Assembly: GCA_021779655.1 (NCBI GenBank)
Contig: JAJYAF010000002.1
Coordinates: 1-25,769, forward strand
Length of the DNA stretch: 25,769 nt
DNA from: Pseudomonadota bacterium
GTDB lineage: Bacteria; Pseudomonadota; Alphaproteobacteria; Acetobacterales; Acetobacteraceae
Reading direction: 5' to 3'
Each line of letters begins with the position of its first letter. Position 1 is the stretch's first letter. Below, piece after piece: positions 1 through 8,638 of this stretch. The notes under the pieces are model-generated. The model had not been told where the DNA came from, did no database searches, and saw only the letters and a program-made list of their open reading frames with translations. A program made the position numbers and the translations under genes.

Positions 1-389
1 TCTTCCATCGCCGGGTAGAGGATCTCCTCGATCGCCGGTTGCAGGCGGTGGATCTCGTCGATGAACAGCACATCGCGCGGTTCCAGATTGGTGAGGATCG
101 CCGCGAGATCGCCGGATTTCTGGATAACCGGGCCGGACGTCGCGCGGAAGCCGACGCCGAGTTCCCGCGCCACGATCTGCGCGAGCGTGGTTTTTCCAAG
201 GCCGGGCGGGCCGTGCAGCAGAACATGGTCGAGCGCTTCTCCCCGGTTTTTCGCGGCGGCGATGAATACCGCCAGATTCTCCCGGGTGGCTTTCTGGCCG
301 GTGAAATCTTCGAGAGATTGCGGCCTGAGCGCGGTTTCCGGACTATCGCCCGGTCCCCGCCCGCCGGAGACGAGACGCTGCTCGCTCAT
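1..389 (-). CDS. ruvB: Holliday junction branch migration ATPase RuvB (N-terminal part, cut by window edge)
   Basis: Only the first 129 codons are present; the gene runs off the left edge. RuvB is the hexameric AAA+ motor that, with RuvA, drives branch migration of Holliday junctions during recombinational repair. Visible features are the Walker A motif GPPGLGKTT at residues 60-68 and the Walker B motif FIDEIHR near residues 109-115, followed by the family-typical LYPAMED stretch. The preceding [12 protein letters not shown] segment is the usual RuvB N-terminus, which fixes the ATG at 389. That ATG overlaps the ruvA stop codon (ATGA), so translation is probably coupled to ruvA in a yebC-ruvC-ruvA-ruvB operon. 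Identity is certain; the C-terminal domains cannot be seen. Confidence 0.97.
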   Translation of the reverse strand, partial: MSEQRLVSGGRGPGDSPETALRPQSLEDFTGQKATRENLAVFIAAAKNRGEALDHVLLHGPPGLGKTTLAQIVARELGVGFRATSGPVIQKSGDLAAILTNLEPRDVLFIDEIHRLQPAIEEILYPAME

Positions 390-985
390 CGGGCAAGCGC
401 CTTCAACCCGGCGCGGACCAGCACCTCCAGCGAGGCACCGGCGCCATGCTCCGCCGCCGCGCGCGCAAGCGCCGCCTCCGCCTCCGCCCGGCGGTAGCCG
501 AGATGGGCGAGCGCCGAGAGCGCATCCGCGAAATTGCCGCCGGCTTCAGGGGGCGGCGCGGCGGACGGGCCGCCGCCCGGCATCGCTCCCACCTTCTCCC
601 GCAGTTCGGCGGCAATTCTCCCCGCGAGCTTGGCGCCGACGCCAGGCGCGCGAGCCAGCATGGCCCTGTCCTGCTCCGCGATCGCCGCGATGAGCTGGTC
701 CGGCGCGAATGCCGAGAGCATGCCGAGCGCCAGTTTCGCGCCCACGCCCTGCACGGTGGTCAGCAGCCGGAACCAGTCCCGCTCCGCGCCGCTGCCGAAG
801 CCGTAAAGCGTGATCGCGTCCTCCCGCACCTGGGTTTCGATGAGCAGGGAGGCGATGGCGGGCGGATTGGGAAGCGCGCTCAAGGTGCGGGTGGAGGCGA
901 AGACGACATAGCCGACACCGTTGACGTCCAGCAGGCATTTCTGCTCCTCGACCGCATCTACCACCCCGCGCAAACGCCCGATCAC
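386..985 (-). CDS. ruvA: Holliday junction DNA-binding protein RuvA
   Basis: A 199-residue protein of normal RuvA length. RuvA tetramers bind four-way junctions and load RuvB. The N-terminal OB-fold begins [10 protein letters not shown] and contains the DVNGVGYVV segment. Two helix-hairpin-helix type motifs follow ([11 protein letters not shown] and [11 protein letters not shown]), then a flexible linker rich in Pro, Gly and Ala and the C-terminal domain ([20 protein letters not shown]) that contacts RuvB. The start is GTG, not ATG; it overlaps the ruvC stop codon as GTGA. The conserved MIGRLRG start supports this choice. Confidence 0.97.
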   Translation of the reverse strand: MIGRLRGVVDAVEEQKCLLDVNGVGYVVFASTRTLSALPNPPAIASLLIETQVREDAITLYGFGSGAERDWFRLLTTVQGVGAKLALGMLSAFAPDQLIAAIAEQDRAMLARAPGVGAKLAGRIAAELREKVGAMPGGGPSAAPPPEAGGNFADALSALAHLGYRRAEAEAALARAAAEHGAGASLEVLVRAGLKALAR

Positions 986-1491
986 GCCGGCAGCTTCCAG
1001 CGCGCGCTGCTGGCCCGGTGATGGGCGTGGCAGATGGCAACCGCGAGCGCGTCCGACGCGTCGGGTCCGTCCTGCGCCGCTCCGGGCAGGAGGCGCCGCA
1101 CCATCAGGCCGATCTGGTCCTTGCTCGCGCTGCCGGTGCCCACCACCGCCATTTTCACGGTCTTGGCGCCGTATTCGAACACCGCGATGCCGTGCCGCGC
1201 CGGCGCCAGCAGCGCCACGCCGCGGGCGTAGCCGAGCTTGAGCGTGGCGGTGGCGTTGCGGTTGACATAGGTCTCCTCGACCGCCGCCTCATCGGGAAGG
1301 TAGCGGCGCAGCAGCGCGGAAAGCGCATCGTCCAGCGCCTTCAGCCGCAGCGGCACGCTGGGCCCCGGATCGACGCCGATGACGCCATCGGCCACATGCC
1401 GCAGCCGGCTCCCCTCGGCCTCCACCACGCCCCAGCCGGTGAAACGCAGGCCGGGATCGATGCCGAGCAGCCTGACGGGGGCGCCGTTCAA
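982..1491 (-). CDS. ruvC: Crossover junction endodeoxyribonuclease RuvC
   Basis: A 169-residue resolvase that cuts Holliday junctions symmetrically. The four acidic catalytic positions of the family are visible: D12 in LLGIDPG, E72 in AAVEETYVN, and D144 and D147 in [15 protein letters not shown]. The [11 protein letters not shown] helix is also typical. The start appears to be TTG at 1491, overlapping the yebC stop as TTGA; no ATG or GTG lies between it and the conserved GIDPG segment. A GGAAG sequence about 9 nt upstream could serve as ribosome binding site. It is the second gene of the operon. Confidence 0.96.
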   Translation of the reverse strand: MNGAPVRLLGIDPGLRFTGWGVVEAEGSRLRHVADGVIGVDPGPSVPLRLKALDDALSALLRRYLPDEAAVEETYVNRNATATLKLGYARGVALLAPARHGIAVFEYGAKTVKMAVVGTGSASKDQIGLMVRRLLPGAAQDGPDASDALAVAICHAHHRASSARWKLPA

Positions 1492-2240
1492 GCGCTCAAC
1501 TTCCGCATGATCGCGTCGGGGATGTCGAAATTGGCATACACGTTCTGCACGTCGTCGTCGTCCTCCAGCGCGTCCAGCAGCTTGAGCACGGCGGCGGCCT
1601 TCTCCTCATCATCCAGCGTCACGGTGGTCAGGGGCCGCCATTCGATCCGCGCCTCGGCGGGCGCGCCGAATTTCCGCTCCAGCGCGTCGCGCAGCGCGTA
1701 AAACTCTTCGATGCCCACGGTGATCTCGTGGCCGTGCCCGTCGCTGGCCACATCATCGGCTCCGGCCTCGATCGCCGCTTCCAGCATCGCCTCCGCGCTC
1801 GCCGCCGCGGCGGGGTAGCGCACCACGCCCAGCCGGTTGAACAGGAAGGAGACGGAGCCGGTCTCGCCCATCGCCCCGCCATACTTGCTGAATGCGGTCC
1901 GCAGCGCGGGCGCGGTGCGGTTGCGGTTGTCGGTCAGCGCCTCGACGATCACGGCAACCCCGCCCGGGCCGTAGCCCTCATAGCGTATTTCCGCGTAATC
2001 CTCGCCGCCGGCGCCGCCCGAGGCTTTCTTGATCGCCCGTTCGATCGTATCGCGCGGCATGTTGGCGGCGCGCGCGGCCATGACCGCGCCGCGCAGGCGG
2101 GGGTTGGCGTTGATATCCGGCAGGCCCGCCCGGGCCGAGACGGTGATTTCCCGGATCATCCTGGCGAAGGCACGGGCGCGCCTTGCATCCTGTGCGCCCT
2201 TGCGGTGCATGATGTTCTTGAACTGCGAATGCCCGGCCAC
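1488..2240 (-). CDS. yebC: YebC/PmpR family protein
   Basis: A 250-residue protein of standard YebC length, starting with the family signature [18 protein letters not shown]. YebC/TACO1 proteins were long annotated as transcriptional regulators; more recent work ties family members to ribosome-associated relief of stalling at proline-rich stretches. The middle contains the conserved [20 protein letters not shown] region and a glycine-rich [14 protein letters not shown] segment. The start codon is GTG at 2240, fixed by the conserved N-terminus. It is the promoter-proximal gene of the ruvCAB operon, an arrangement seen in many bacteria. Confidence 0.96.
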   Translation of the reverse strand: MAGHSQFKNIMHRKGAQDARRARAFARMIREITVSARAGLPDINANPRLRGAVMAARAANMPRDTIERAIKKASGGAGGEDYAEIRYEGYGPGGVAVIVEALTDNRNRTAPALRTAFSKYGGAMGETGSVSFLFNRLGVVRYPAAAASAEAMLEAAIEAGADDVASDGHGHEITVGIEEFYALRDALERKFGAPAEARIEWRPLTTVTLDDEEKAAAVLKLLDALEDDDDVQNVYANFDIPDAIMRKLSA

Positions 2241-2351
2241 GCCGTGAAACCTCGTCTGCGATGGGGTGATCGTGTGATAAAGCGGGCTTCTACCAGCGCA
2301 AGCCGTGTCGCGCCTAGAGCGTTATCGTGCGGTAGAGCAATCCGGCGGCGG

Positions 2352-2381
2352 TTGACATTCCCGGCCCCCCGGCTTTATGCC
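2352..2381 (+). promoter_or_regulatory. Putative promoter of tRNA-Val
   Basis: A perfect -35 hexamer TTGACA lies at 2352-2357. A weaker -10 lies 16-18 bp downstream (TTTATG at 2374-2379 or TATGCC at 2376-2381). Initiation would fall about 20 nt before the tRNA. The -35 is convincing; the exact -10 is not settled. Confidence 0.5.
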
Positions 2382-2406
2382 CTGCCCCCGCAGCCGGCCT
2401 ATGCAA

Positions 2407-2481
2407 GGGCGCGTAGCTCAGCGGTAGAGCATTCGCTTCACACGCGAAGGGTCACAGGTTCAATCCCTGTCGCGCCCACCA
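2407..2481 (+). tRNA. tRNA-Val (anticodon CAC)
   Basis: A complete cloverleaf can be drawn. Acceptor arms are GGGCGCG (2407-2413) and CGCGCCC (2471-2477). The anticodon stem is TTCGC/GCGAA with loop TTCACAC, giving anticodon CAC at 2439-2441. The T arm is ACAGG-TTCAATC-CCTGT (2454-2470). The discriminator A is followed by CCA in the genome (2479-2481). It points toward, and ends 10 nt from, the stop codon of the gene on the other strand. Confidence 0.96.
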
Positions 2482-2491
2482 TTCGCCCGTC

Positions 2492-4384
2492 TCAGAAACC
2501 GAACATGTGGTCCAGGGAAAAGCCACCCGCGCCATCATCGATCCCGTGGAAACCGAACAGGCGGCAGGTGGCGTCGCGGATCAGGACATAGCCTGCCTCC
2601 CCGGCGCGGCGCAGTTCGCCCGGCGCGAAATGGCGCGACGGGTAGACGATTTCCGAGCCGCAACAGGGAATGCGCAACGCCCGCTCCGCGATGGTTTCCC
2701 CCCCGGCGTCGAAAAGCTGCAGAACGCTGCTGGACAGTGCGTGCCATTTCGCGGAAGCCGGGTAGATCAGCACGCAGAAACTCTCCCGCCCGGCCAGGCC
2801 GAGCTTGAGGAACAGCCGGGTGGAGAGGCCGGGCGGCGGGCCGGCATAGCTCTGCGGCTCGTTCTTGTAGGTCATCAGCGTGTTGAAGATATGCCCGCCG
2901 AAGCTGCTTTCCGCCACGTGGCCGCTATGCCGCCGCTCATAGCGGAACAGCGCGTGCAGCCAGCCATTGGCCTCCCCGCCCTCGCGGAAATCGTAAACCA
3001 GCTCGGCATGGCCGCCGCCGGCCAGGGCATTGGCGGGCAGCACCTCGTCGAGATCGAGGGCCAGCGCATGGTCGCGCGGCAGCACGCCGAGATAATGCTG
3101 TGGGCCGGGCGTGCCGTCGGGTGCGAAAATGTCGAGGCGCAGCGGCGTGTTCCGCTCCCGCACAGCCATCGGCGTGGGCTGCACGATCGTCCGGTACCCG
3201 TCCCTGGGCAGGATGGGGAACGGCAGCAGGAAACCACGGCCGAGTGCTGGCGAAAGCCGGGCGATGCCCGGATCGGGTTCGAGATCGCCGCGCTCCACAT
3301 TGACATGCGCGATGCGCGTCCGGCGGTCGCGGACAATTTCGTAGCGCGGGCGGACCATGTGCCGGCCGGCGCGTACCTCGATTTGCGCCGGCCAGTGCAA
3401 TTCCGGCAGCAGCGCCGCGACATCCACCGCGCGCGTGGCGAAGGGCGGTATTTCCTCATCCAGCGGCACCGGGCGCTCGGCGCCCATGCGGTCCAGCGCA
3501 ACCGCACCGGCCGGGATCGGCACGGCGTGGCTGTTCTGGACCCACAGGATCACCCGCTCGCCCGCCGCCGGCGCGGGCAGGCCGGCGAAGCGTTCGGCGG
3601 GCCAGGCATTGGCATCGTGGGTGCAGGAGAGCGAGGCGCCGTTATCGGTGGCATAGGTGTCCAGAGCGTATTTCACCACGTCATGCCCGGCGATGCCGAC
3701 CGCGTGCAGGAAAAGCTGGCCCGTGAACGGCGGCAGCGCGAAACGCGCGCGGATTTCGCCGCTGTCCAGCATGAAGCCGCCGGATTTCTCCGGCGCCGGT
3801 TCCTCCCATTCCGCGAGGATGCCGCCCGCCTCGCCGTAGAGCCTGAGGAAGAACCGCACCGCGCGGGCGCCATAGCCGGCCCAGTAGTTCGCGGTGGTCA
3901 GGCGCGTGCCGAAGCGGTCATCGTCACGGAAAAAGACGAAATTCGTGGCGAAGTTCACGGCATCGAGATAACGCGCCGGGTTGGTGAGCAGCCGCTCCGG
4001 CAGGCGGGCGCCGTCCAGGCTGAAGCCTTGCAGCGCGGGCGCCACCGCGCGCACGCGCGCCAGCGCCCTGGCCGCCCCGAACGCGGCAACCAGTACGCTG
4101 CCGGCCCGGGCCTGGCTGAGCGCGGTGAGCGGCCGGGCGATATGGCCGCCGCGGACCTGGCCTACCGCCAGCGTGTCGTGCACGTAAACGCCCTCCACGT
4201 CGAAATACGGGCTGAGCGCCAGCAACGGGCCGGCGATGCCCTCGGGGTCGTACAGGGCGATCGGGCCGGCGGCATTCAGCCGCGCCGCCAGGGCGGCAAG
4301 CGCCTCGGCCGCGAGCGGATGGGCCAGCGCCTTATAGGCGACATTGCCGCCCTTCACGTTGTCGAATGTCTCGATATCCAGCAT
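2492..4384 (-). CDS. Large conserved-looking protein of unknown family, coupled to an ELM1-like gene
   Basis: A 630-residue protein I do not recognise as a named family. There is no signal peptide and no obvious membrane segment, so it is probably cytoplasmic. Residues 30-125 look like an alpha/beta nucleotide-binding-type fold (ALYDPEGIAGPLLAL, then GSVLVAAFGAARALARV). From about residue 215 the protein becomes beta-rich, with scattered His, Asp and Cys (CTHDANAWP at 254-262, GGHIFNT at 497-503, a CC pair at 574-575) and a C-terminus ending LFGFHGIDDGAGG...DHMFGF. The ATG at 4384 directly follows the TAG of the upstream ELM1-like gene, with no base between them, so the two are almost surely translated together. 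Codon use and GC match the core genes. A role in envelope glycan or surface modification is a guess from the partner only. Confidence 0.85.
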   Translation of the reverse strand: MLDIETFDNVKGGNVAYKALAHPLAAEALAALAARLNAAGPIALYDPEGIAGPLLALSPYFDVEGVYVHDTLAVGQVRGGHIARPLTALSQARAGSVLVAAFGAARALARVRAVAPALQGFSLDGARLPERLLTNPARYLDAVNFATNFVFFRDDDRFGTRLTTANYWAGYGARAVRFFLRLYGEAGGILAEWEEPAPEKSGGFMLDSGEIRARFALPPFTGQLFLHAVGIAGHDVVKYALDTYATDNGASLSCTHDANAWPAERFAGLPAPAAGERVILWVQNSHAVPIPAGAVALDRMGAERPVPLDEEIPPFATRAVDVAALLPELHWPAQIEVRAGRHMVRPRYEIVRDRRTRIAHVNVERGDLEPDPGIARLSPALGRGFLLPFPILPRDGYRTIVQPTPMAVRERNTPLRLDIFAPDGTPGPQHYLGVLPRDHALALDLDEVLPANALAGGGHAELVYDFREGGEANGWLHALFRYERRHSGHVAESSFGGHIFNTLMTYKNEPQSYAGPPPGLSTRLFLKLGLAGRESFCVLIYPASAKWHALSSSVLQLFDAGGETIAERALRIPCCGSEIVYPSRHFAPGELRRAGEAGYVLIRDATCRLFGFHGIDDGAGGFSLDHMFGF

Positions 4385-5326
4385 CTACAGTTCCAAACGC
4401 CGCCGCATCTCCGTGGCGGCCGCTTCCGTGTCATTCAGCGGCGCGGTATCCCACACCTCCAGCCGCCCGGCAAAATCCCGGACCCGGCCGTCCCGGACCA
4501 TCGCCTCCATGAACGCGCCGATGCGCCTGGATTTCCCCGGCAGCCGGACCAGCAGAACCGGGACCGGTGTCGCCACCGCCTCCGAGACCATCGAGACGCT
4601 ATCGGCCGTGACGATGATCGCATCCGCGAGGCCCAGGAGGCCGAAATATGGGTTTTCGCCCTGGCCGTCCCAAATCCAGGCGCCGCGCGGCGCAAGCGTT
4701 TCGCGGATGAGCCCGAGCGCTTCCGGCGCGGTGCGGCGCGACGGCGTGATCATCAGCCCGACCTTGTCCCGATCCATCATCCGCGCGAGACCGGCGGCCA
4801 GTTCGCCCGCGGTTTCCGCATCCAGCCTATAGCGGCCATTGCTGCCGCCCAGCAGCACGGCGGCGCGGGGGGCCGGCAACCCGGCGAAGACCGGACGCCA
4901 GCGCTCGGCCTCCGCCGCGAGACGCGCGGGCGTGACACGATGCAGCGCGTTGCGCGTGACGATCACGTTGGCGCCCGCGATCCCGTCATGCCGGGCCGCC
5001 AGCACCAGATCGAATTTATCGAGCGGCATGCGCGGATGCTGGATCGCGACGGCCTTCACGCCGGGGCGCCGCAACGCGGCCGCCACCCGCGCCCCGGCTC
5101 CGCCACAGCCAATCACCAGGCGCGGCAGCGGCGCCTCCCATGCCAGCCTGTTCACGGCGCGCAGCGGCCACGGCCACAGCGCCGGCGGCAGATGGCGCCA
5201 GATTCCGGCTGGCTGCAACGCGCGCAAATCGGGCAGAAGGCCCGCCGCCTCCACCAGCCCGGATGCCTGCGCGCGCAACCCCACCAGATCCGTGCACAGG
5301 ATTCGCGCCGTTTCCATGCGCGGCAT
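4385..5326 (-). CDS. Mitochondrial fission ELM1-like protein (DUF1022 family)
   Basis: About 313 residues from ATG 5326 (MPRMETARI); an ATG at 5317 or an in-frame TTG at 5353 are alternatives, and no strong ribosome binding site settles it. The features are those of the DUF1022/ELM1 family, which has a GT-B-like fold: GCGGAGARVAAALRR near the first third, LLGGSNGRYRLD in the middle, TPSRRTAPEAL, and NPYFGLLGLADAIIVTADSVSMVSEA near the C-terminus, resembling the sugar-nucleotide-binding face of GT-B glycosyltransferases. In plants ELM1 acts in mitochondrial fission; the bacterial function is not established and is often suspected to concern envelope polysaccharide. The stop codon abuts the start of the 630-residue gene. 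Upstream lies a triplicated 24-bp repeat shared with the divergent deacylase gene. Confidence 0.85.
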   Translation of the reverse strand: MPRMETARILCTDLVGLRAQASGLVEAAGLLPDLRALQPAGIWRHLPPALWPWPLRAVNRLAWEAPLPRLVIGCGGAGARVAAALRRPGVKAVAIQHPRMPLDKFDLVLAARHDGIAGANVIVTRNALHRVTPARLAAEAERWRPVFAGLPAPRAAVLLGGSNGRYRLDAETAGELAAGLARMMDRDKVGLMITPSRRTAPEALGLIRETLAPRGAWIWDGQGENPYFGLLGLADAIIVTADSVSMVSEAVATPVPVLLVRLPGKSRRIGAFMEAMVRDGRVRDFAGRLEVWDTAPLNDTEAAATEMRRRLEL

Positions 5327-5358
5327 TTGCGGCGCGCGCGATGGAAGCGTCAATGCCC

Positions 5359-5430
5359 GGCGCGGTGCGCGAATCCGCCAGTGGCGCGTTGCGCGAATCC
5401 ATTAGGGGGCGCGTTGCGCAAATCCGCCAT
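5359..5430. repeat. Three imperfect ~24-bp direct repeats between divergent genes
   Basis: Three adjacent copies share the core GCGCGNTGCGCGAATCC, with the AATCC ends at 5372, 5396 and 5421 (spacing 24 and 25 bp). The third copy has one change (GCGCAAATCC). They fill the space between the ELM1-like gene and the deacylase gene and may be repeated operator sites or simple tandem duplication. Confidence 0.7.
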
Positions 5431-5448
5431 CTATCGCTAGACTGGGCC

Positions 5449-6522
5449 ATGCCCGCAGCACGCAGCAAGCCGGAGCCGGAACCGCGGACGGCCCCCCGGC
5501 CAGCTGCCGGAGAGCCTGGCCCGGAAATCTTGCACTTCCCTGTGGCCATTCCGGTTCCGGATATTTCTCCCTGGCTTGCGGGTAATACCGGAATTCCCGG
5601 CTTCACCACCCGCGATTCCGGCCGGCCCGGCCCGCATGTGGCGCTGATTTCGTTAATTCACGGCAACGAGCTTGCCGGCGCCATCGCGCTGGAGGAGATG
5701 CTGCGCGGCGATGTCTGGCCCAATAGCGGCAAGCTCACCTTCGGCTTCGCGAATATCGCCGCCTTCGCGCGATTCGACGCGGCCAACCCCGCCGCCTCCC
5801 GCTTCGTCGAGGAGGATATGAACCGGGTATGGGACGATATCCAGCTCTTCGGCGTGCGCCGTTCCCTGGAACTGGACCGGGCCCGGGAAATCCGTCCGCT
5901 GATCGACACCGCCGATACGGTGCTGGACCTGCATTCCATGCTCTGGCCCTCCGACCCGCTGATTCTGTGCGGCATGTCCGGCCCAAGCCGGCGGCTTGCG
6001 ATGGCGCTCGGCACGCCGGATCTCGTGGTGGCCGACCGGGGTCATGCCGGCGGCAAGCGGCTGATCGACTATCCCCGCTTCACCGAGGCCGGATGTTCCG
6101 CCTCCTGCGTTCTGGTGGAGGCCGGCCAGCATTGGGAACCGGCAACCATCGCGCAGGCGCGCCGAAGCATCGCCGCGCTGCTGCACGTAACCGGGCTGCG
6201 GCCTATCACACCGGAACCGGAACGAAGCCGGGCGCGCTTTGCCGAGGTGACGCATCTTATCACCGCCAGAACGAACCGCTTTATCTTCACCCGGGCGTTT
6301 CGCGGCGGTGAGATCATTCGCCGTGCCGGGACGCCGATCGCGCATGACGGCGATACCGAAATCCGCACGCCCTATGCCGATTGCCTGCTGATCATGCCAA
6401 GCCACAGGCCGATCCTCGGCCATACCGTCATACGCCTTGCAAAAATCCGGAATGACGACGACTCTGCCGCCGGAGCGCCACGGATCAGGCGACCGGCCGC
6501 CGCCGCGAAGGCGTACCGCTGA
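5449..6522 (+). CDS. Succinylglutamate desuccinylase/aspartoacylase family zinc hydrolase
   Basis: A 357-residue protein from ATG 5449; the open frame continues upstream, but the upstream part runs into the divergent gene and reads as low-complexity sequence. The family signatures are clear: ALISLIHGNELAGA (zinc-ligand His and Glu), FVEEDMNRVWDD, TVLDLHSMLWPSDP (third zinc ligand His in DLHS) and CVLVEAGQHW with the candidate general-base Glu. Members are metallo-carboxypeptidase-fold enzymes that remove acyl groups from amino acids (AstE, aspartoacylase) or related amides. Nothing nearby belongs to arginine succinyltransferase catabolism, so the actual substrate is open. A C-terminal beta domain (about residues 265-335) precedes a basic tail. 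It converges on the penicillin-binding protein gene. Confidence 0.88.
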   Translation: MPAARSKPEPEPRTAPRPAAGEPGPEILHFPVAIPVPDISPWLAGNTGIPGFTTRDSGRPGPHVALISLIHGNELAGAIALEEMLRGDVWPNSGKLTFGFANIAAFARFDAANPAASRFVEEDMNRVWDDIQLFGVRRSLELDRAREIRPLIDTADTVLDLHSMLWPSDPLILCGMSGPSRRLAMALGTPDLVVADRGHAGGKRLIDYPRFTEAGCSASCVLVEAGQHWEPATIAQARRSIAALLHVTGLRPITPEPERSRARFAEVTHLITARTNRFIFTRAFRGGEIIRRAGTPIAHDGDTEIRTPYADCLLIMPSHRPILGHTVIRLAKIRNDDDSAAGAPRIRRPAAAAKAYR

Positions 6523-6574
6523 GCGACGCGAAGACCGGTTCGATGATCCAATCGATGATCCATCGCTTCAATCC

Positions 6575-6595
6575 GTTCGCTAAACGAAACTTTTT
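6575..6595 (+). terminator. Possible intrinsic terminator after the deacylase gene
   Basis: A short stem GTTCG/CGAA(A)C with one bulged A encloses a five-base loop and is followed by TTTTT at 6591-6595. It is weak, and the T tract touches the stop codon of the convergent gene. The same gap also holds two direct copies of CGATGATCCA. Confidence 0.35.
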
Positions 6596-8424
6596 CATGG
6601 CCGGCCGGCGACCTGCGCCACCTGCTTGAAGATCTGTGCCGGAACGGTGCCGCCCATGACCTTGTCCATCGGGGCGTTATCGTCGTTGCCGACCCAGACG
6701 GCGATGATATTCGGCCCCGCCGCTCCGACGAACCAGGCATCACGATAGTCTTGCGTGGTGCCGGTCTTGCCGGCGGTGAAGAGGCCCGGAATATAGGCGG
6801 CATTGCCGGTGCCGCCGGTCACGACCGCGCGCAGCATGGCGCGCATCTGCCCGGCGAGCGCCGGGGGAATGGCCGGCCCGGGCGGTGGTAACGGGACGGG
6901 CGCGCCGTTGATGGCGAGGATGCCGTGCGGTGCAACCCGGTTGCCGCCGTTGAAGAAGGTGGCATAGGCGGCGGCGAGCTGGAGCACGCCAACCGCCCCC
7001 GTGCCCAGCGCGAGCGAGGCGTTGTCCGGCAGATCGCCGTCCAGCCCGAGGGTTCTCGCCACATGGATGACCCGGCGGGGGCCGCCGGCGCGCAACAGAA
7101 TGCGGATGGCGGCGGTATTCAGCGAATCCGCCAGCGCCTCGGTCATGCTCACCCAGCCGTAATAGCGCCGCTCGTAATCGCGCGGGTCGTAGCCGTGCAG
7201 GTTCAGCGGTCCGTCGTAGACCTTGTCCTCGGGGCGCATTCCCGCTTCCAGTCCCGCCAGCCACACGATGGGCTTGATGGCGGAGCCGGTTTGCCGGCGG
7301 GCCAGCACCGCGCGATCATAGCCCTCCCGGTCGCCCACGCCGCCCACCAGCGCGCGCACCGCGCCGGTTGTGGCATCCAGCACCACAACGGCGCCCTGAT
7401 GCATGTTGAGCGTGGCTCCCTGGGAAAGGATGGCGCTTTGAAGCGCTGCCTCCGCCACGGTTTGCAGCCCCGTATCCAGGGTGGTGACAAGCGTGGCATC
7501 CTCGCCTTCCGGAATCGCGGCGCCCGCCTGCTGCATCACCCATAGCGCGAACCAGGAAGCGCGCGAGCCGGGCGAGGCGGCCATTGGCAGCTGCGCCTTG
7601 GCGGCCGCTTCAGCATCCGCCGGAATCGCGCCGGTTGCGGCCATGGCATCCAGTACCTGCGCGGCGCGGGCCTGGGCGGCCTGCGGGTTGGCAAGCGGAT
7701 TGAGCGCGGAGGGCGCCTTGGGCAGCCCGGCCAGAATGGCTGCTTCCGCCAGGCTGAGCCGGATTGCGGGATGGCCGAAATAGAGCCGCGACGCGGCGTC
7801 CACCCCATAGGCCCCGGCCCCGAGATAAACGCGATTGAGATAAATGCTCAGAATTTCCTGCCGGCTGTAATGCCGCCAGAGCCACAGGCTTAGCATCGCC
7901 TCCTGGACCTTGCGGCGGAAGCTCCGCCGATTAGAGAGGAACAGGGTTTTGGCAACCTGCTGGGTGATGGTGGAACCGCCCTGAACGATATGGCGGCTGG
8001 CGAGATCGAGCAGCCCGGCGCGCAGCATGCCCTGGGCATCGAACGGCCCATGATGGAAGAAGCGCCTGTCTTCTATCGCGATGAAAGCGGCCGGCACGTA
8101 AGGCGGCAGGCGCTGGGCGCGCACCACATTTCCGGCGATGTCGCCGAAGCGGCCAACGGGCTGGCCGGCGGGATCGAGCAGCAGGATCGCCGGGCGCCGC
8201 GCCTGGGTTATAACGCGCGCCGGGTCCGGCAGATCCCAGCAGAACCACAGCCAGGCAAAGAACAGGGTAACCGCCGTCCAGATGGCGGCAATGGTGGTAA
8301 GGCGCAGGAGCAGTCCGGCGCGGCGCAGGGCATTGCCCGCCCGCGATTTTTTAATCGGTGTTTTCGGGTGCGTTGGTTTTGAATGCGTTGGTTTCGGGGC
8401 GGGCTTTTCCGGAGCGCGGGGCAT
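6595..8424 (-). CDS. Bifunctional penicillin-binding protein 1A-type (transglycosylase/transpeptidase)
   Basis: A 609-residue class A PBP that polymerises and cross-links peptidoglycan at the outer face of the inner membrane. A basic, Lys/Pro-rich cytoplasmic tail (1-35) precedes one membrane anchor (about 37-64). The GT51 domain shows EDRRFFHH (118-125), GGSTITQQ (149-156), the RRKVQEA helix (170-176) and KAPSALNP (236-243). The transpeptidase domain shows the three active-site motifs S381-A-I-K384, S434-L-N436 and K553-T-G555. It is shorter than E. coli PBP1a and lacks its inserted OB-like domain, as in PBP2d/PbpG-like forms. The ATG at 8424 is preceded by the divergent tRNA-Leu promoter region. 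Confidence 0.95.
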   Translation of the reverse strand: MPRAPEKPAPKPTHSKPTHPKTPIKKSRAGNALRRAGLLLRLTTIAAIWTAVTLFFAWLWFCWDLPDPARVITQARRPAILLLDPAGQPVGRFGDIAGNVVRAQRLPPYVPAAFIAIEDRRFFHHGPFDAQGMLRAGLLDLASRHIVQGGSTITQQVAKTLFLSNRRSFRRKVQEAMLSLWLWRHYSRQEILSIYLNRVYLGAGAYGVDAASRLYFGHPAIRLSLAEAAILAGLPKAPSALNPLANPQAAQARAAQVLDAMAATGAIPADAEAAAKAQLPMAASPGSRASWFALWVMQQAGAAIPEGEDATLVTTLDTGLQTVAEAALQSAILSQGATLNMHQGAVVVLDATTGAVRALVGGVGDREGYDRAVLARRQTGSAIKPIVWLAGLEAGMRPEDKVYDGPLNLHGYDPRDYERRYYGWVSMTEALADSLNTAAIRILLRAGGPRRVIHVARTLGLDGDLPDNASLALGTGAVGVLQLAAAYATFFNGGNRVAPHGILAINGAPVPLPPPGPAIPPALAGQMRAMLRAVVTGGTGNAAYIPGLFTAGKTGTTQDYRDAWFVGAAGPNIIAVWVGNDDNAPMDKVMGGTVPAQIFKQVAQVAGRP

Positions 8425-8477
8425 CGCGCCTTGCTCGCAATTTTAGCGGCGTCTGGTCAACGGGCACCGGCACCGTA

Positions 8478-8506
8478 TTGGCGAACCCCGATGTACCCCG
8501 TATAGA
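8478..8506 (+). promoter_or_regulatory. Promoter of tRNA-Leu
   Basis: TTGGCG (8478-8483) and TATAGA (8501-8506) are separated by exactly 17 bp and lie 12 bp before the mature tRNA 5' end. This is a close match to a housekeeping sigma-70 promoter. Confidence 0.6.
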
Positions 8507-8518
8507 CCCCTGCCGGTC

Positions 8519-8603
8519 GCGGGTGTGGCGGAACGGTAGACGCACCGGACTTAAAATCCGTTGGGCCGCAGGGCCTGTGGGGGTTCAAGTCCCCCCACCC
8601 GCA
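8519..8603 (+). tRNA. tRNA-Leu (anticodon TAA)
   Basis: A class II tRNA of 85 nt. Acceptor arms GCGGGTG (8519-8525) and CACCCGC (8596-8602) pair perfectly. The anticodon loop CTTAAAA gives TAA at 8552-8554. A long variable arm follows, then a T arm GGGGG-TTCAAGT-CCCCC. The 3' CCA is not encoded (genome reads ACCG), unlike the tRNA-Val in this window. The DNA immediately downstream changes composition and carries a transposase remnant, making this a candidate insertion point. Confidence 0.95.
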
Positions 8604-8638
8604 CCGGCCGGTTCCTCAGCGCCCTGGTGTGGCCCGGC

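Noticed and set aside
2507..5440. A 977-codon open frame on the plus strand
   Set aside because: It lies antisense to the ELM1-like and 630-residue genes, has low-complexity Arg/Gln/Ala-rich sequence and no domain; it is a by-product of high GC codon use.
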